Both the position numbers and the translations under genes were made by a program. The notes below the pieces were generated by a model. It was not told the DNA's origin. It saw nothing but the letters and a program-made list of their open reading frames with translations, and made no database searches. Shown here piece by piece: positions 9,430 through 19,386 of a DNA stretch of 64,000 bases; position 1 is the first letter of the stretch, and each line of letters starts with the position of its first letter. The DNA comes from Rhodopseudomonas palustris (GTDB lineage Bacteria; Pseudomonadota; Alphaproteobacteria; Rhizobiales; Xanthobacteraceae), in NCBI RefSeq assembly GCF_013415845.1, contig NZ_CP058907.1:1736001-1800000 (forward strand), in the 5' to 3' direction.

Positions 9430-10296
9430 ATGATCGGGTCGCAGTTCGGCAACGTGGTCATTGTGGTCTGGCGCGAGGGCGTCGAGGCGCTGCTGATCGT
9501 CGGCATCCTTAATGCCTGGCTGCGGAATAACGACGCCAGCGGGATTGGTCGGCGCTATCTGTGGGCGGGCGCGGCCGCCGGACTGCTGATCGCCTGCGGT
9601 TTCGGCACCACCATCGCACTGTCCAGCAGCACGATTCCGGTGACCAGCCGAGAAATCTATGAAGCGATCGCCACCCTTCTCGCCGCCGGCCTGATCGTCC
9701 ACATGGTAGCCTGGATGCGCGGCCAGGGCCGCACTTTGCGCGACGAACTCGAAGCGGCACTGCGACAGGAAACCATCACCGCGAGTTGGTGGGGCGTCTT
9801 TACGCTGGCGGCCCTGGCGATCGCGCGCGAGGGCGCCGAAACGATCCTGTTCCTGCTCGGCGCGCTGTCGGCAAGCGAAAGCGCATCCCCGGCCGAGCCG
9901 ATCCTGGGCGGCATCGCCGGCGTCGGCCTTGCGCTCGCGACCTACGCACTGCTGCAGTTCGGCAGCTGGATCGTAACTTGGCGGCTGTTCTTTCGCGTCA
10001 CCGAAGTGATGATGTTGCTGCTCGCTGCCTCGCTGTTGATGAGCGGGGTGGATACCTTGAGCAAGCTCGGCATGCTGCCGTCGACCACGCGGCTGTGGGA
10101 CAGTTCGGCGATGCTGTCCGACCACGGGCCGATCGGCGCCCTGGTGGCGGGCCTCACCGGCTATCGGTCGCAGCCGACCCTGCTCGAGCTCGGCTTCTAC
10201 GCGGCGTATTGGATCTGCGTCGTTCTACTGCTGCGCAAGACGACGGCGCCCGAACAGGTCGTCGTCGCCGAGAACCGCGCCGAAATTCAGCGCTGA
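9430..10296 (+). CDS. FTR1/EfeU-family iron permease
   Basis: A 288-residue integral membrane protein with about seven hydrophobic segments and the two REXXE iron-coordinating motifs of the family: REGVE in segment 1 and REGAE in segment 4. FTR1/EfeU proteins import iron after oxidation of Fe(II). No EfeO, EfeB or multicopper oxidase partner is encoded nearby. In-frame TTG codons at 9406 and 9421 are alternative starts; 9421 has a GAGG 5 bases upstream. I list the ATG at 9430, which gives the short pre-membrane N-terminus usual in the family. Its last 10 bases overlap the convergent transglutaminase gene. Confidence 0.85.
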   Translation: MIGSQFGNVVIVVWREGVEALLIVGILNAWLRNNDASGIGRRYLWAGAAAGLLIACGFGTTIALSSSTIPVTSREIYEAIATLLAAGLIVHMVAWMRGQGRTLRDELEAALRQETITASWWGVFTLAALAIAREGAETILFLLGALSASESASPAEPILGGIAGVGLALATYALLQFGSWIVTWRLFFRVTEVMMLLLAASLLMSGVDTLSKLGMLPSTTRLWDSSAMLSDHGPIGALVAGLTGYRSQPTLLELGFYAAYWICVVLLLRKTTAPEQVVVAENRAEIQR

Positions 10297-11036
10297 GCTG
10301 AACCCGTGGCGCGCGCCGCCGCATCCTGCGCCGCTTCCTCTTCCATCGAGCCGCGCAGGCTGCCCTGTTGCGCAAGGTGGGGGTACTGGCGCTTCATCTC
10401 GGCCTGCACGAATTTCACCGGCACATCGAAATACGCGCCATGCTCGCGGACATATTCCATGAACCGCGCGTCGTTGTTGTCGAACGCCTGCATCACCGCG
10501 TCCGAGGAGCCATCGAAGTCGAGCGGCGCGACGCCGAGCTTGTCGCACAGCGTGCGATTGAAGGTGGGCGACGCCTTGACCCATCGCTCGCCAGTGAAGC
10601 ACTCGGCGTAGCCGTGCCAGGCGAACAGATCGGTGCCCATCGTTCGGGTCAGGTTCTCGGTGGCGAGATGATTCCGGACGTCGGCAAAGCACACCCGCGC
10701 CGGAATGCCGGACGCGCGCGCCAGCGCGGCGAACGCCGAAGCCTTGCCGACGCAGTAGCCGCGCTCGGCGCGCAGCACGCTCGATGCGCGGAAGATCTCG
10801 GGGCTGGAAAAGTCGACATAAGGATCATAGCGGACGCCGTCGCGCACTGCGAGGTACAGCGCGCGGAGTTTGTCGGCGAGCGTTTCGGCGCCGCGCGTCG
10901 CCTCAGCGGCGCGCGCGATCACTTCGGGATGATCGCTGTCGATGAATTCCGCCGGCGCCAGACAAACCGCGATTTCGGAGGCGGCTGTCTTGGCCATGGC
11001 GGAGTTGGCGCCGCTGTTGCCGGACTCAGACCGCAT
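10287..11036 (-). CDS. Transglutaminase-like protein
   Basis: A 249-residue soluble protein of the transglutaminase-like cysteine protease superfamily. The nucleophile lies in RGYCVGKA (Cys95) and the catalytic His in WHGYAE (His141). Where the triad Asp normally follows (usually VDPTF) the sequence is KASPTFN, so a Ser replaces it. The true reaction (cross-linking, deamidation or proteolysis) cannot be told. The start at 11036 overlaps the end of the upstream small gene by 11 bases, suggesting coupling; an internal ATG at 10997 (MAKTAASE) is the alternative. No signal peptide is visible. Confidence 0.8.
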   Translation of the reverse strand: MRSESGNSGANSAMAKTAASEIAVCLAPAEFIDSDHPEVIARAAEATRGAETLADKLRALYLAVRDGVRYDPYVDFSSPEIFRASSVLRAERGYCVGKASAFAALARASGIPARVCFADVRNHLATENLTRTMGTDLFAWHGYAECFTGERWVKASPTFNRTLCDKLGVAPLDFDGSSDAVMQAFDNNDARFMEYVREHGAYFDVPVKFVQAEMKRQYPHLAQQGSLRGSMEEEAAQDAAARATGSAQR

Positions 11037-11253
11037 GCAGCTTCGGCCGAGAGGACAGGATCTGCTTTGCGATCACCACCGGACAATCGTCCGCGTGCTT
11101 GATTTCGTCGCCGGTCTGCAGCCAGGGCACCGATGCGCCGCACAATTTGCACTGGTTGTGCGCGCCGCCGTCCTCTTCGGAGACGATCTCGATGGCCGTC
11201 TTCAACAGGGCGGTGGCGATTTTGCGGACGTCTTCGGCGGCAGTGTCGGTCAT
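11026..11253 (-). CDS. Small putative zinc-binding protein
   Basis: A 75-residue protein starting MTDTAAEDVRKIATALL. It has a CxxC knuckle (CKLCG) followed by HADDC, a C-x2-C/H-x3-C arrangement that could hold one zinc ion. The N-terminal 35 residues look helical. It overlaps the transglutaminase-like gene, so the two are probably cotranscribed. The longer open frame up to 11412 is discarded because it is Pro/Arg-rich. Function unknown. Confidence 0.65.
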   Translation of the reverse strand: MTDTAAEDVRKIATALLKTAIEIVSEEDGGAHNQCKLCGASVPWLQTGDEIKHADDCPVVIAKQILSSRPKLHAV

Positions 11254-11351
11254 GGCTTGATTCCGTGGAACGCGTGGCGGCCGGGCGACCGCGGCCGGAG
11301 TGTGCCGCCGTTCGCCGAGCGTTGCAACTAAACGGTGGCCCGGTGCGGGGC

Positions 11352-11621
11352 CTAGTAGCAGGGATGGCGACGGCCGTCCTGCCCCCGGTAGGCGGCGGCT
11401 CCCTGGCTGCACAGCGCCGACACCGGACCGTCATAGGTGGCGTAGGCGTGGCCCGGCCAGATCGGCGGCCCGTAGTTATGCAGATAGGGCGAGCTCGACT
11501 GGTGGTAGTGCGAATGATGGTGATGATGCTGTGCGCGATGATGCCGATGCCCAGCCAGCGCCGGAACGGCGGTGGCTGTGGACAGGATCATCACGGCACA
11601 GGCCAGCTTGAACGTGGTCAT
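11352..11621 (-). CDS. Small secreted histidine-rich protein
   Basis: An 89-residue protein with a clear signal peptide (MTTFKLACAVMILSTATA, cleavage likely after ALA). The mature protein opens with a run of His residues (HRHHRAQHHHHHSHYHQ) and then a Tyr/Pro/Gly-rich tail with two Cys. A GGAG ribosome site lies about 8 bases before the ATG. The His cluster suggests periplasmic metal binding, possibly nickel, copper or zinc, but no dedicated transporter adjoins it. No named family recognised. Confidence 0.7.
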   Translation of the reverse strand: MTTFKLACAVMILSTATAVPALAGHRHHRAQHHHHHSHYHQSSSPYLHNYGPPIWPGHAYATYDGPVSALCSQGAAAYRGQDGRRHPCY

Positions 11622-11697
11622 GACACACTCCGTTGGTTCCGGAAAAGGAACGTTCCCGACGCGCTGAGGTTTCATCGCGCCGCGGACGTTGTTGGCG

Positions 11698-12699
11698 TCA
11701 GCTGCGCTCGGCGGCTTCGGCACGGGACGGCGCGGCGCGCTCCGCGACCGCATCCGCCAGCCGCTCGATCTCGGCTGCGATGGTGTCGGCGTGGGCATGA
11801 TGCGCCATGTGGCCGGCGCCGTTCAGTCGGAGCAGCCTTGCCTGCGGCACCGCCTGCGCCAGCGCTTCGGCGTGGACCTGCGGCGGCACCACCGGATCGG
11901 CGGTGCCGGCGACGATCACGGTCGGCACTTGGATGGCGCCATAACGCGGCACGTGATCGATCAGCTGATCCCGCAGCCCGGCATATTCTTCGAGACTGGC
12001 GGCGAACCGCTTGGCGGTCAGCGCCAGCGCCAGCCGGCTGCGCTCGGCATAGTCCGCCGGCGGCGTTTCCGGCCGGAAGATCCGCGCCGAGATCCGCTTC
12101 ATCATCGCCAGCGACAGCGGCGGCAGCAGCGTGTAGGTGACCAGCGGCTTCATCAGTACTTCGGCGGCACGCTGGAACAGCGGCAGGCCCTGCGGTCGGG
12201 GATGGGTGGTCGGATTGATCAGAACGAGCCCGGCGACGGTGTCGGGATTGTCGAGCGCATAGCGCAGCGCGATCAGGCCGCCGAACGAATGCCCGACCAC
12301 GATCAACGGGCCGGCGTCGCGATCGCGCAGCACTTCGCGGATCAGCGTCACCTGATAGGCCGGCGAGGCGACCGGGCCGGTGCCGGTGACGCTGTAGCCC
12401 TGGCCGGGGCGGTCCGGAACGATCACCCGCAGCCGCTGCGCCAGTCGCTCGCCCAGCGACATCCGCATGTCTTCGCAGCACAGGTTTGCGCCGTGCAGCA
12501 GCAAGACGGTTGGCTGGCCGGAGGCTGCGGGACGTGCCGGCGATAAATCGAGTGCGTGCATCCGCACGCCGTTGGCATTGATGAACACGCCGCGCGGCGG
12601 ATAGCGCGCCTCCAGCCGGCGCGCCAGACGGCACGAGACCCAGCCCGCCGCCGTGAACAGCACGACGACGCTCAGCACCAGCAAGATCAACGTCGTCAT
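11698..12699 (-). CDS. Alpha/beta hydrolase with N-terminal membrane anchor
   Basis: A 333-residue alpha/beta-fold hydrolase. One hydrophobic segment (residues 2-22) anchors the N-terminus. The oxyanion region is LLHGANLCC, the nucleophile elbow GHSFGG, the acid GTADPVVPP, and the catalytic His lies in GAGHMAHH, so the triad is complete. Substrate class is uncertain (esterase, lipase or haloperoxidase-like). The ATG at 12697-12699 follows AAGGA by 5 bases, which decides the start over the upstream ATG at 12795. It is divergent from the exporter operon. Confidence 0.85.
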   Translation of the reverse strand: MTTLILLVLSVVVLFTAAGWVSCRLARRLEARYPPRGVFINANGVRMHALDLSPARPAASGQPTVLLLHGANLCCEDMRMSLGERLAQRLRVIVPDRPGQGYSVTGTGPVASPAYQVTLIREVLRDRDAGPLIVVGHSFGGLIALRYALDNPDTVAGLVLINPTTHPRPQGLPLFQRAAEVLMKPLVTYTLLPPLSLAMMKRISARIFRPETPPADYAERSRLALALTAKRFAASLEEYAGLRDQLIDHVPRYGAIQVPTVIVAGTADPVVPPQVHAEALAQAVPQARLLRLNGAGHMAHHAHADTIAAEIERLADAVAERAAPSRAEAAERS

Positions 12700-12851
12700 C
12701 GTATCCTTCGGCCATAGAGAATCGGCCGCGGACGAGCCCGCAGCGGCAGCCGAAATTGAGCACGCGGACGTGTGGTCGCAATTGATCTTTCGCAATGGCT
12801 GCCCAACGGTCCGGGGATAGGTCTCGCCAAGGCGATCGACCGCGGACCATC

Positions 12852-14114
12852 ATGTTGGAGAAAGTCGAGCAAATCGACACGCCGCGGCCCAATCTGGCGG
12901 TGCGCTGGGCGGGTGGGTTGTGGCGTCATAAATGGCCGGTGCTTGGCATCGCCCTGGTCCTGATCGCAGCGGGTCTCGGGCTTGCCCGGTTGCTGCTCGG
13001 GCCCGAGGTGGTGGCGGCGTTGGTCCAGCGCGGCAACCTGGTCCAGACCGTGGTTGCCAGCGGCCATATCGAAACACCTTACCGCGTCGAAATCGCCAGC
13101 CAGATTACCGGCACCGTCAAGGACGTGCTGGTGAAGGAGGGCGAGCAGGTGCATCAGGGCCAGCAGCTCGTCGCGATCGAGGCGTCGGAACTGCAGGCCT
13201 CGGTGGTGCAGGCCGAGGGTGCCGTGGCGCAGGCCCAGGCGCGGGTGCGCCAGCTGCGCGAACTGACCAAGCCGGCCGCCGACGAGGCGCTGAAGCAGGC
13301 CCAGGCCAATCTGCTCAATGCCCAGGCCGCTTACGAGCGCGCCTCCAAGCTGGCGGCCTCCGGCTACGGCACCAAGGCGACGCTCGACGACGCCACCAAG
13401 AATCTCGATGTCGCCCGCACCCAGGTGCGCACCGCCGAGCTGCAGGTGTTCACCACCAGCCCTGGCGGCAGCGACTTCGTCATGGCCGAAACCCAGCTCA
13501 GCCAGGCGCTCGCCAATCTGAACACCGCGCAGGCGCGGCTCGGCTATGCCACCATCGTGGCGCCGCGCGACGGCGTGCTGATCACCCGCAATGTCGAGCG
13601 CGGCACCGTGGTCCAGCCCGGCAAGGCGCTGCTGGTGCTGGCGCCGGCTGGCGACATCCAGATCGTGGTGCAGATCGACGAAAAGAATCTCGGCCAGCTC
13701 GCACTCGGCCAGCACGCGATGGCCTCCGCCGACGCCTATCCCGACAAGCGTTTCGACGCGACGCTGAGCTACATCAACCCGTCGGTCGACATCAACCGCG
13801 CCTCGGTCGAGATCAAGCTCAAGGTCGATGATCCGCCCGACTATCTGCGCCAGGACATGACGGTGTCGGTCGACATCGCCACCGCGCGGCGCGACGACGT
13901 GGTGATCGTGCCGGCGCGCGCGGTGAACGACGCTGCCGCGGCGCCCTACGTGCTGAAGGCGAGCGGCGGCCGCGCTGTTCGCCAGCCGGTCAAACTCGGC
14001 CTGCGCGGCGTCGGCTTCTACGAAGTGATCGACGGGCTCGTTCCGGGAGACCGGGTGATTCCGCTCGCCACCGGCGTCAAGCCGGATCAGCGCATCCGGG
14101 CGGTGCTGCGGTGA
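12852..14114 (+). CDS. Periplasmic adaptor (HlyD/MacA/DevB-like) of an ABC exporter
   Basis: A 420-residue membrane-fusion protein. One transmembrane segment (about residues 30-50) is followed by a barrel-sandwich lipoyl half-motif (VEIASQITGTVKDVLVKEGE), a long coiled-coil hairpin (about 110-215), the second lipoyl half (YATIVAPRDGVLITRN) and a beta-barrel domain. It links an inner-membrane exporter to an outer-membrane channel. Its stop overlaps the start of the permease gene (GTGA), so the three genes form one operon in the adaptor-permease-ATPase order of devBCA. No outer-membrane factor gene is present. Confidence 0.9.
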   Translation: MLEKVEQIDTPRPNLAVRWAGGLWRHKWPVLGIALVLIAAGLGLARLLLGPEVVAALVQRGNLVQTVVASGHIETPYRVEIASQITGTVKDVLVKEGEQVHQGQQLVAIEASELQASVVQAEGAVAQAQARVRQLRELTKPAADEALKQAQANLLNAQAAYERASKLAASGYGTKATLDDATKNLDVARTQVRTAELQVFTTSPGGSDFVMAETQLSQALANLNTAQARLGYATIVAPRDGVLITRNVERGTVVQPGKALLVLAPAGDIQIVVQIDEKNLGQLALGQHAMASADAYPDKRFDATLSYINPSVDINRASVEIKLKVDDPPDYLRQDMTVSVDIATARRDDVVIVPARAVNDAAAAPYVLKASGGRAVRQPVKLGLRGVGFYEVIDGLVPGDRVIPLATGVKPDQRIRAVLR

Positions 14115-15329
14115 AGCGCTGGCTGCCGTTCGAGTGGATCGCCGCGGTGCGGTTCCTGCTCGACGGCGCGGTGCAGACGCTGGTGATCGTCGGCGGCATC
14201 GCGATCGGCGTCGGCGTCATCGTGTTCATGTCGGCGATGCTGGCGGGGCTGCAGGCCAATTTCATCAAGCGGGTGCTGACATCGGTGCCGCAGATCCAAC
14301 TGCTGCCGCCGGATCAGGTGGCGCGGCCGCTGCGCAACCAGCCGGGCACGGTCGAAGCCGCGGTAGTGCAGCGCCCGACCCAGCGGATGATCTCGATCGA
14401 TCAATGGCCGAAGATTCGCGCCGAGATGCAGGCGCGGCCCGACGTCGTCTATGCCGCTGCCACCGCGTCCGGTTCGGCGCTGGCGCTGCGCGGCGACACC
14501 AGCCGCGCCGTGACGTTGTACGGCATCGAACCGGAGATCTACTTCAAGATCGTCAAGGTGCCGGATTTCATCGTCGCCGGCGAGGCACAGGTCACCACCG
14601 AGGGCATCCTGATCGGCATCGAGCTGGCGCGCGACCTCGGCGCCTCGCTCGGCGACAAGATCATCGTGTCGACGCCGCTCGCGGGCAATCGCATCCTCAC
14701 CATCAAGGGGATCTTCGATTTCGGCAACAAGGCCGCCAACCAGCGCAACACCTTCGTCACCCTGCGCAATGCCCAGAGCATGCTGGGGCTGATCGGCGGC
14801 GTCACCTCGATCGATCTGACGGTGGAGGACATCTATGCGGCGGAAACCATCGCCCAGGAGATTCAGGCGATGCTGCAGGTCAAGGCCGACAGCTGGATCA
14901 AGACCAATGCGCAGTTCTTCACCGCGGTGCAGGCGCAGCAGAACTCCAACACGCTGATCCGGCTGTTCGTCGGGCTGTCGGTGGCGTTCGGCATCGCCGC
15001 GGTGCTGATCGTATCGGTGATCCAACGCTCCAAGGACATCGGCATCCTGCGCGCGATGGGCACGCGGCGCGGGCAGATCCTGCGAGTGTTCCTGATCCAG
15101 GGCGGGCTGCTCGCCTTCGTTGGCTCGGTGCTGGGCTCGGCGTTCGGCGCGCTGGCGCTGTTCACCTGGCATCGCTCCGCGCGTCAGGTCGACGGCAGCG
15201 AGTTGTTTCCGCTGATCCTCGATCCCGATCTGTTCGTCTGGGCGGCGGTACTCGCCACTGCGACCGGCGTCGCCGCGGCGATCGCGCCGGCGCTGCGCGC
15301 CGCCAGGCTCGATCCGGTGGTGGCGATCC

Positions 15330-15337
<8 letters not shown>
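14111..15337 (+). CDS. FtsX/MacB-type ABC exporter permease (DevC-like)
   Basis: A 408-residue permease with one N-terminal membrane segment (about 15-40), a 230-residue periplasmic domain and three C-terminal segments, the topology of FtsX/MacB/DevC transporters. The coupling loop [20 protein letters not shown] between the C-terminal segments is typical. The GTG start overlaps the adaptor stop by 4 bases. Such transporters move substrate from the periplasm outward by mechanotransmission. The substrate is unknown. Confidence 0.9.
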
Positions 15338-16010
<673 letters not shown>

Positions 16011-16056
16011 GGGACTGATCGGGCGGGTGCTCGGCGCGAGCATCGTCCCAAAAGCT

Positions 16057-16088
16057 GATGCGCGGGCCCGCTTCAGAACCCGCGCATC
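16057..16088 (-). terminator. Intrinsic terminator between convergent genes
   Basis: A perfect 10-bp stem (GATGCGCGGG / CCCGCGCATC) with a 12-base loop. On the minus strand it is followed by AGCTTTTGG, so it should end the binding-protein transcript; it may also end the exporter operon. Confidence 0.6.
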
Positions 16089-16109
16089 CGTCAATCGCTG
16101 CAGTGCTGA

Positions 16110-17342
16110 TTAGTTGGTGACCCGTGCCTCGAGCACGTCGCCGAACATCTCCCAGCGATCGCCCTTGAACCGCATCAGCTGCATCTGCTCGATCGGAAAA
16201 TGATCGGTGGGCGAGGTGTTCATGGTGATGCCTGGCAGCAGCGAGGCCGGTGCGTAGCCCTTCAGGCTGGTCGCCACCTTCATGATGTTCTCGCGGGTCA
16301 GATTATCGCCAGCCTGCCTCAGGATGTATTCCAGCGTCTGCCCCGCGCCGTAGGAATACAGCAGCAGACCGTTGGAGCGATCGGCGCCCGGCATGTATTT
16401 CTCGAGGAAGGCGTCCCACTCCTTCACGCCCGGATCGTTCTTCCAGGTCGGATCGGTCGGGTCCTTGACGTAGTTCGCGGTGATCGCGTCTTGGGCATAT
16501 TCCATCCCGGCCGGTTTGATCACTGCACCGACCGACGACGAGACGTTGTTGAGAATATGAACCGGCTTCCAGCCGAGTTCGCCCATCTTGCGGATCGCCA
16601 GCGCGGCGAATTTTGGCGTGGAGAGATTGAGGAACAGATCGGCGCCCGAAGCCTTGAGCTTGGCCATCTGCGAATCGATGGTCGGATCGGTGATGTCGTA
16701 GGTCGCCTCGGAGATGATCATCGAGGTCTTGGCACCGAACCCGTCCTTGACGCCCTTGTAGATGTCCTTGCCGTAATCGTCGTTCGCCACCAGCACGGCG
16801 ATCTTGGCGTTGGGATAGGTCGCCATGATCCACTTCGCGTAGATCCGGCCCTCCGCCTGATAGGGCGGATTGAACGGCATGGTCCAGGGATAGGTCTTCG
16901 GATCATCGCCGAACCGCGTGCCGCCGCTCGACAGCATCAGCTGCGGCACCTTCTTCTGGTTCAGATATTTCATCACGGCCGTGTTCGATGGCGTGCCAAG
17001 CGTGTGGTACAGGAACAGCACCTCGTCGCCTTCGACCAGCTTGCGGGTCTGCTCCACCGCCTTCGGCGGCGAGTAGGCGTCGTCATACGAAATGAAATTG
17101 ATCTTGCGGCCGTTGATGCCGCCTTTCTCGTTCAGCATCTTGACGTAGGCGCTCTGGACCTGGCCGACGATGCCGTAAGCCGACGCCGGGCCGCTATAAG
17201 GCACGAAATTGCCGACTTTGATCTCGGTGTCACTGGCTCCCGGGCCGTAGGATTTCTGCGCAAGTGCAACGCCGGGTGCGAATAACGACGTCGCCGCGAC
17301 AACGGCCGCAAGTCCGAAGAGTCTCATCTGTTTCCATCCCAT
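16110..17342 (-). CDS. Periplasmic binding protein, branched-chain amino acid type
   Basis: A 410-residue periplasmic binding protein of the leucine/amide-binding (Peripla_BP_6) family. A signal peptide (MRLFGLAAVVAATSLFAPG...) ends with cleavage after ALA before QKSYG. The mature protein opens with the family-typical SDTEIKVGNFVPYSGPAS and has ALAIRKMGELGWKP in the second lobe. Start ATG is 17342 or, with GGA upstream, 17327. No permease or ATPase genes are adjacent, so it is an orphan subunit. In this genus such orphans often bind aromatic acids or amides, which is only a guess here. Confidence 0.9.
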   Translation of the reverse strand: MGWKQMRLFGLAAVVAATSLFAPGVALAQKSYGPGASDTEIKVGNFVPYSGPASAYGIVGQVQSAYVKMLNEKGGINGRKINFISYDDAYSPPKAVEQTRKLVEGDEVLFLYHTLGTPSNTAVMKYLNQKKVPQLMLSSGGTRFGDDPKTYPWTMPFNPPYQAEGRIYAKWIMATYPNAKIAVLVANDDYGKDIYKGVKDGFGAKTSMIISEATYDITDPTIDSQMAKLKASGADLFLNLSTPKFAALAIRKMGELGWKPVHILNNVSSSVGAVIKPAGMEYAQDAITANYVKDPTDPTWKNDPGVKEWDAFLEKYMPGADRSNGLLLYSYGAGQTLEYILRQAGDNLTRENIMKVATSLKGYAPASLLPGITMNTSPTDHFPIEQMQLMRFKGDRWEMFGDVLEARVTN

Positions 17343-17930
17343 TTTCTTGGCGCGATCTGTTCGATCGTCACGGTGGCGATACTAGACGCGCGCGGGAGGA
17401 GGGCGCAATCCCGATCACGTGGACTGATCAGCGCATCTGGCTGAGCGCCCATCGGTGGTGCGATGCAGCCAATACGCGTGAACGATCCGCCGAATTGCTT
17501 TGTGCGGAATTTAGGTTGCCGGACACTTCGTTCTGGCCAGGAGAGTTGATCTCCCTCGCACCGATAGGCTCACCGGGAGTGTTGCGACTGACACTGCCGT
17601 CGATGTGTCTGCGATCTGAGCTCTGTCGCAAATGGTGGATCGTTAGTGGATGCGGATCGCAGCTCGCCGGCTCGCTAATTAGAGATATCTTGCGGTCAGC
17701 GATCTGGGTTGCGCGCCTGCGATAAGCCCGGTGTTGTGATTACTTAGGTCATACGCGCAGCTACTTTTACGGAAAGACTTTCCGACCGGTCGTACGAAAT
17801 TTCCCCGTAGAAGAATGGGGTCGCTTGTCGATGTTATTGATTTGTTTGAGGTGACGTTCTGGTGCGCGCCTTGCAGAGCTCTTTGGGTTGCGCGGAAATC
17901 GACGCGCAGACGCTGATCAGGGAGCTCCTT
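17343..17930. other. Gene-free interval upstream of the hook-protein gene
   Basis: About 590 bases with no convincing gene; open frames here are low-complexity shadows. The last 180 bases turn AT-rich and hold CTACTTTTACGG (17761-17772), TCGTACGA (17790-17797) and CCCGTAGAAGAATGGG (17804-17819), near-copies of the palindrome found before the FixJ-like gene at 54.8 kb. Confidence 0.4.
17804..17819. promoter_or_regulatory. Imperfect CCCGTA-N4-AATGGG repeat
   Basis: The 13-base run TTCCCCGTAGAAG at 17801-17813 is identical to 54801-54813. There the repeat is a perfect palindrome; here its right arm is degenerate. It lies about 110 bases upstream of the orphan hook-protein start. Confidence 0.35.
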
Positions 17931-18752
17931 ATGGGATCACTTGGTGCATTGTGGACGGCGACCACGGGCCTGCAGGCTCAGTCCGCCGCTTTTGAGAACA
18001 TCTCGGGCAATGTCGCCAATGCGCAGACAACTGCATTCAAGGCGACCAATACGGCTTTTTCCGACCTCATCTATCCGCCGCAGGTCTCGGATACCGTCTT
18101 ATGGCGTTCGGTCCTGACCAACAATCAGCAGGGATCGATCAGCAATGATCCGGTGAGTACCCATATGGCGATTGGCGGGGAGGGATATTTCACGGTCGAG
18201 GCGCCATCGGGGGTGAGTGGGAGCGGCCAGCCGACGTTCAGTACGAGCGAGACCACCTATACGCGACGCGGCGATTTCGATCTCAAGAACGGCTATCTCG
18301 TCAACGGCGCGGGTTACTACCTGATGGGGTCGCAAATTGATCCCGTCACCGGCGCCGTGGGCAGCCTGGCGCCGCTTCAGTTCGATACCAGTACGGAAGT
18401 GCCAAATCTCGGCGTTCTACAGAGCCTGTCGGTCAGCTCATCCGGCAAGCTGCAAGGCACCTATTCCAAGGGGCAGACAGTCGACGTTGCGTCGCTTTCG
18501 ATAGCCAGCTTCGCCGGCGAGGGTTTTATGAAGCAAGGCAGTGGCGGAACATTCTCGCCGACGCCTCAATCCGGTCCGGCCCTCTACGTCAACGCCGGTA
18601 CGGTGGTCGGGAGCGCCCTGGAGGCTTCGAATGTGGACATCGCGGATCAGATGACCACGATGGTTCAAGCGCAGCAGGCCTATTCGGCATGCACACGAGT
18701 CGTGACCGCATCGAACGAGATGATGCTGACGATGACCAGTCTCACCATCTAA
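17931..18752 (+). CDS. FlgE/FlgG-family flagellar hook or rod protein
   Basis: A 273-residue flagellar rod/hook family protein. The N-terminus LWTATTGLQAQSAAFENISG followed by NVANAQTTAFK is the conserved rod-type helix with the family N-A-N-x-x-T-x-x-(F/Y)K signature. The C-terminus ends in the matching helix MVQAQQAYSACTRVVTASNE. FlgE, FlgF and FlgG share this plan; at 273 residues it is shorter than most FlgE and close to FlgF/FlgG. The ATG at 17931 follows GGGAG by 7 bases. It is an orphan: no other hook or rod gene lies within the window, and flhA is 15 kb away. Confidence 0.85.
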   Translation: MGSLGALWTATTGLQAQSAAFENISGNVANAQTTAFKATNTAFSDLIYPPQVSDTVLWRSVLTNNQQGSISNDPVSTHMAIGGEGYFTVEAPSGVSGSGQPTFSTSETTYTRRGDFDLKNGYLVNGAGYYLMGSQIDPVTGAVGSLAPLQFDTSTEVPNLGVLQSLSVSSSGKLQGTYSKGQTVDVASLSIASFAGEGFMKQGSGGTFSPTPQSGPALYVNAGTVVGSALEASNVDIADQMTTMVQAQQAYSACTRVVTASNEMMLTMTSLTI

Positions 18753-18817
18753 GATGGTGGTGATGCGGTGTCGATCTCCTTCGTCGATGGGAGTAGGTGT
18801 CCCAACCGTTGCAGGTC

Positions 18818-18843
18818 AGTCAGCCGGGATCAACCGGCTGACT
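18818..18843. terminator. Bidirectional terminator-like hairpin
   Basis: AGTCAGCCGG and CCGGCTGACT form a perfect 10-bp stem with a 6-base loop between the convergent hook-protein gene and the small basic-fold gene. No strong T-run on either side. Confidence 0.5.
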
Positions 18844-18853
18844 CTGATCAGGC

Positions 18854-19252
18854 TCACCGCGCCTGCGGCGTCGTCCGGTCTTCGGCTTTGAAGTACTTGC
18901 GGGCGTGGGCGACGATCTGGCCGTCGCTGGGGTGATCGACGGTCTCGACCGCGGCGATCTTGGCTTTCAGGGCCGGGTTGTGGTCGGCGATGTATTTTTC
19001 CAGCGCGTGCTTGGTCTGCGCCGGCCCGACGATCAACACGATGCCGGCGTCGGCGATCGCTTCCATCGCGGCGTGGAGGAAATGCTCGTCGACCGGCTCG
19101 TGGCCGGAGCCGACTGCGCGGTGATGGTGGACGTGCCGGTTCGGGTTGTCGGCGTGCACCACGAGCTTGTCGGTCTCGGCCGGGTTGAAGTGAAACACCC
19201 GCGCTTCGCGATGGTCGATCCAGATCACGGCGTGGAAATGGGGGCTGGTCAT
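18854..19252 (-). CDS. Conserved hypothetical protein, possible eRF1/Dom34-like fold
   Basis: A 132-residue cytosolic protein. It opens with HAVIWIDHREARVFHF, a beta-strand pattern shared by the small bacterial proteins annotated as translational-machinery or eRF1-like. A His-rich segment (HVHHHR) and a predicted nucleotide-binding-like strand (GIVLIVGPAQTKHAL) follow. The ATG at 19250-19252 has GGGAG upstream. The eRF1/Dom34 resemblance is tentative; function is unknown. It lies downstream of and on the same strand as the aldo/keto reductase gene, 134 bases away. Confidence 0.75.
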   Translation of the reverse strand: MTSPHFHAVIWIDHREARVFHFNPAETDKLVVHADNPNRHVHHHRAVGSGHEPVDEHFLHAAMEAIADAGIVLIVGPAQTKHALEKYIADHNPALKAKIAAVETVDHPSDGQIVAHARKYFKAEDRTTPQAR

Positions 19253-19386
19253 GGGGCGGTCTCCCGGTTTCTGATACGGCACACAGGCAATAACGATCGC
19301 GCGGCCGCGTGATGCGACGACACTACGGTGCGGCGCAGCGGATCGGCTTGATCGGCCGCAACTTTGGCCCGGGCGGGCGCCGGCGG

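Noticed and set aside
12782..12795. TTGA-TCTTTC-GCAA as a FixK-type box before the exporter operon
   Set aside because: It fits only the relaxed consensus; one or two such matches are expected by chance and neither neighbour has a low-oxygen link.
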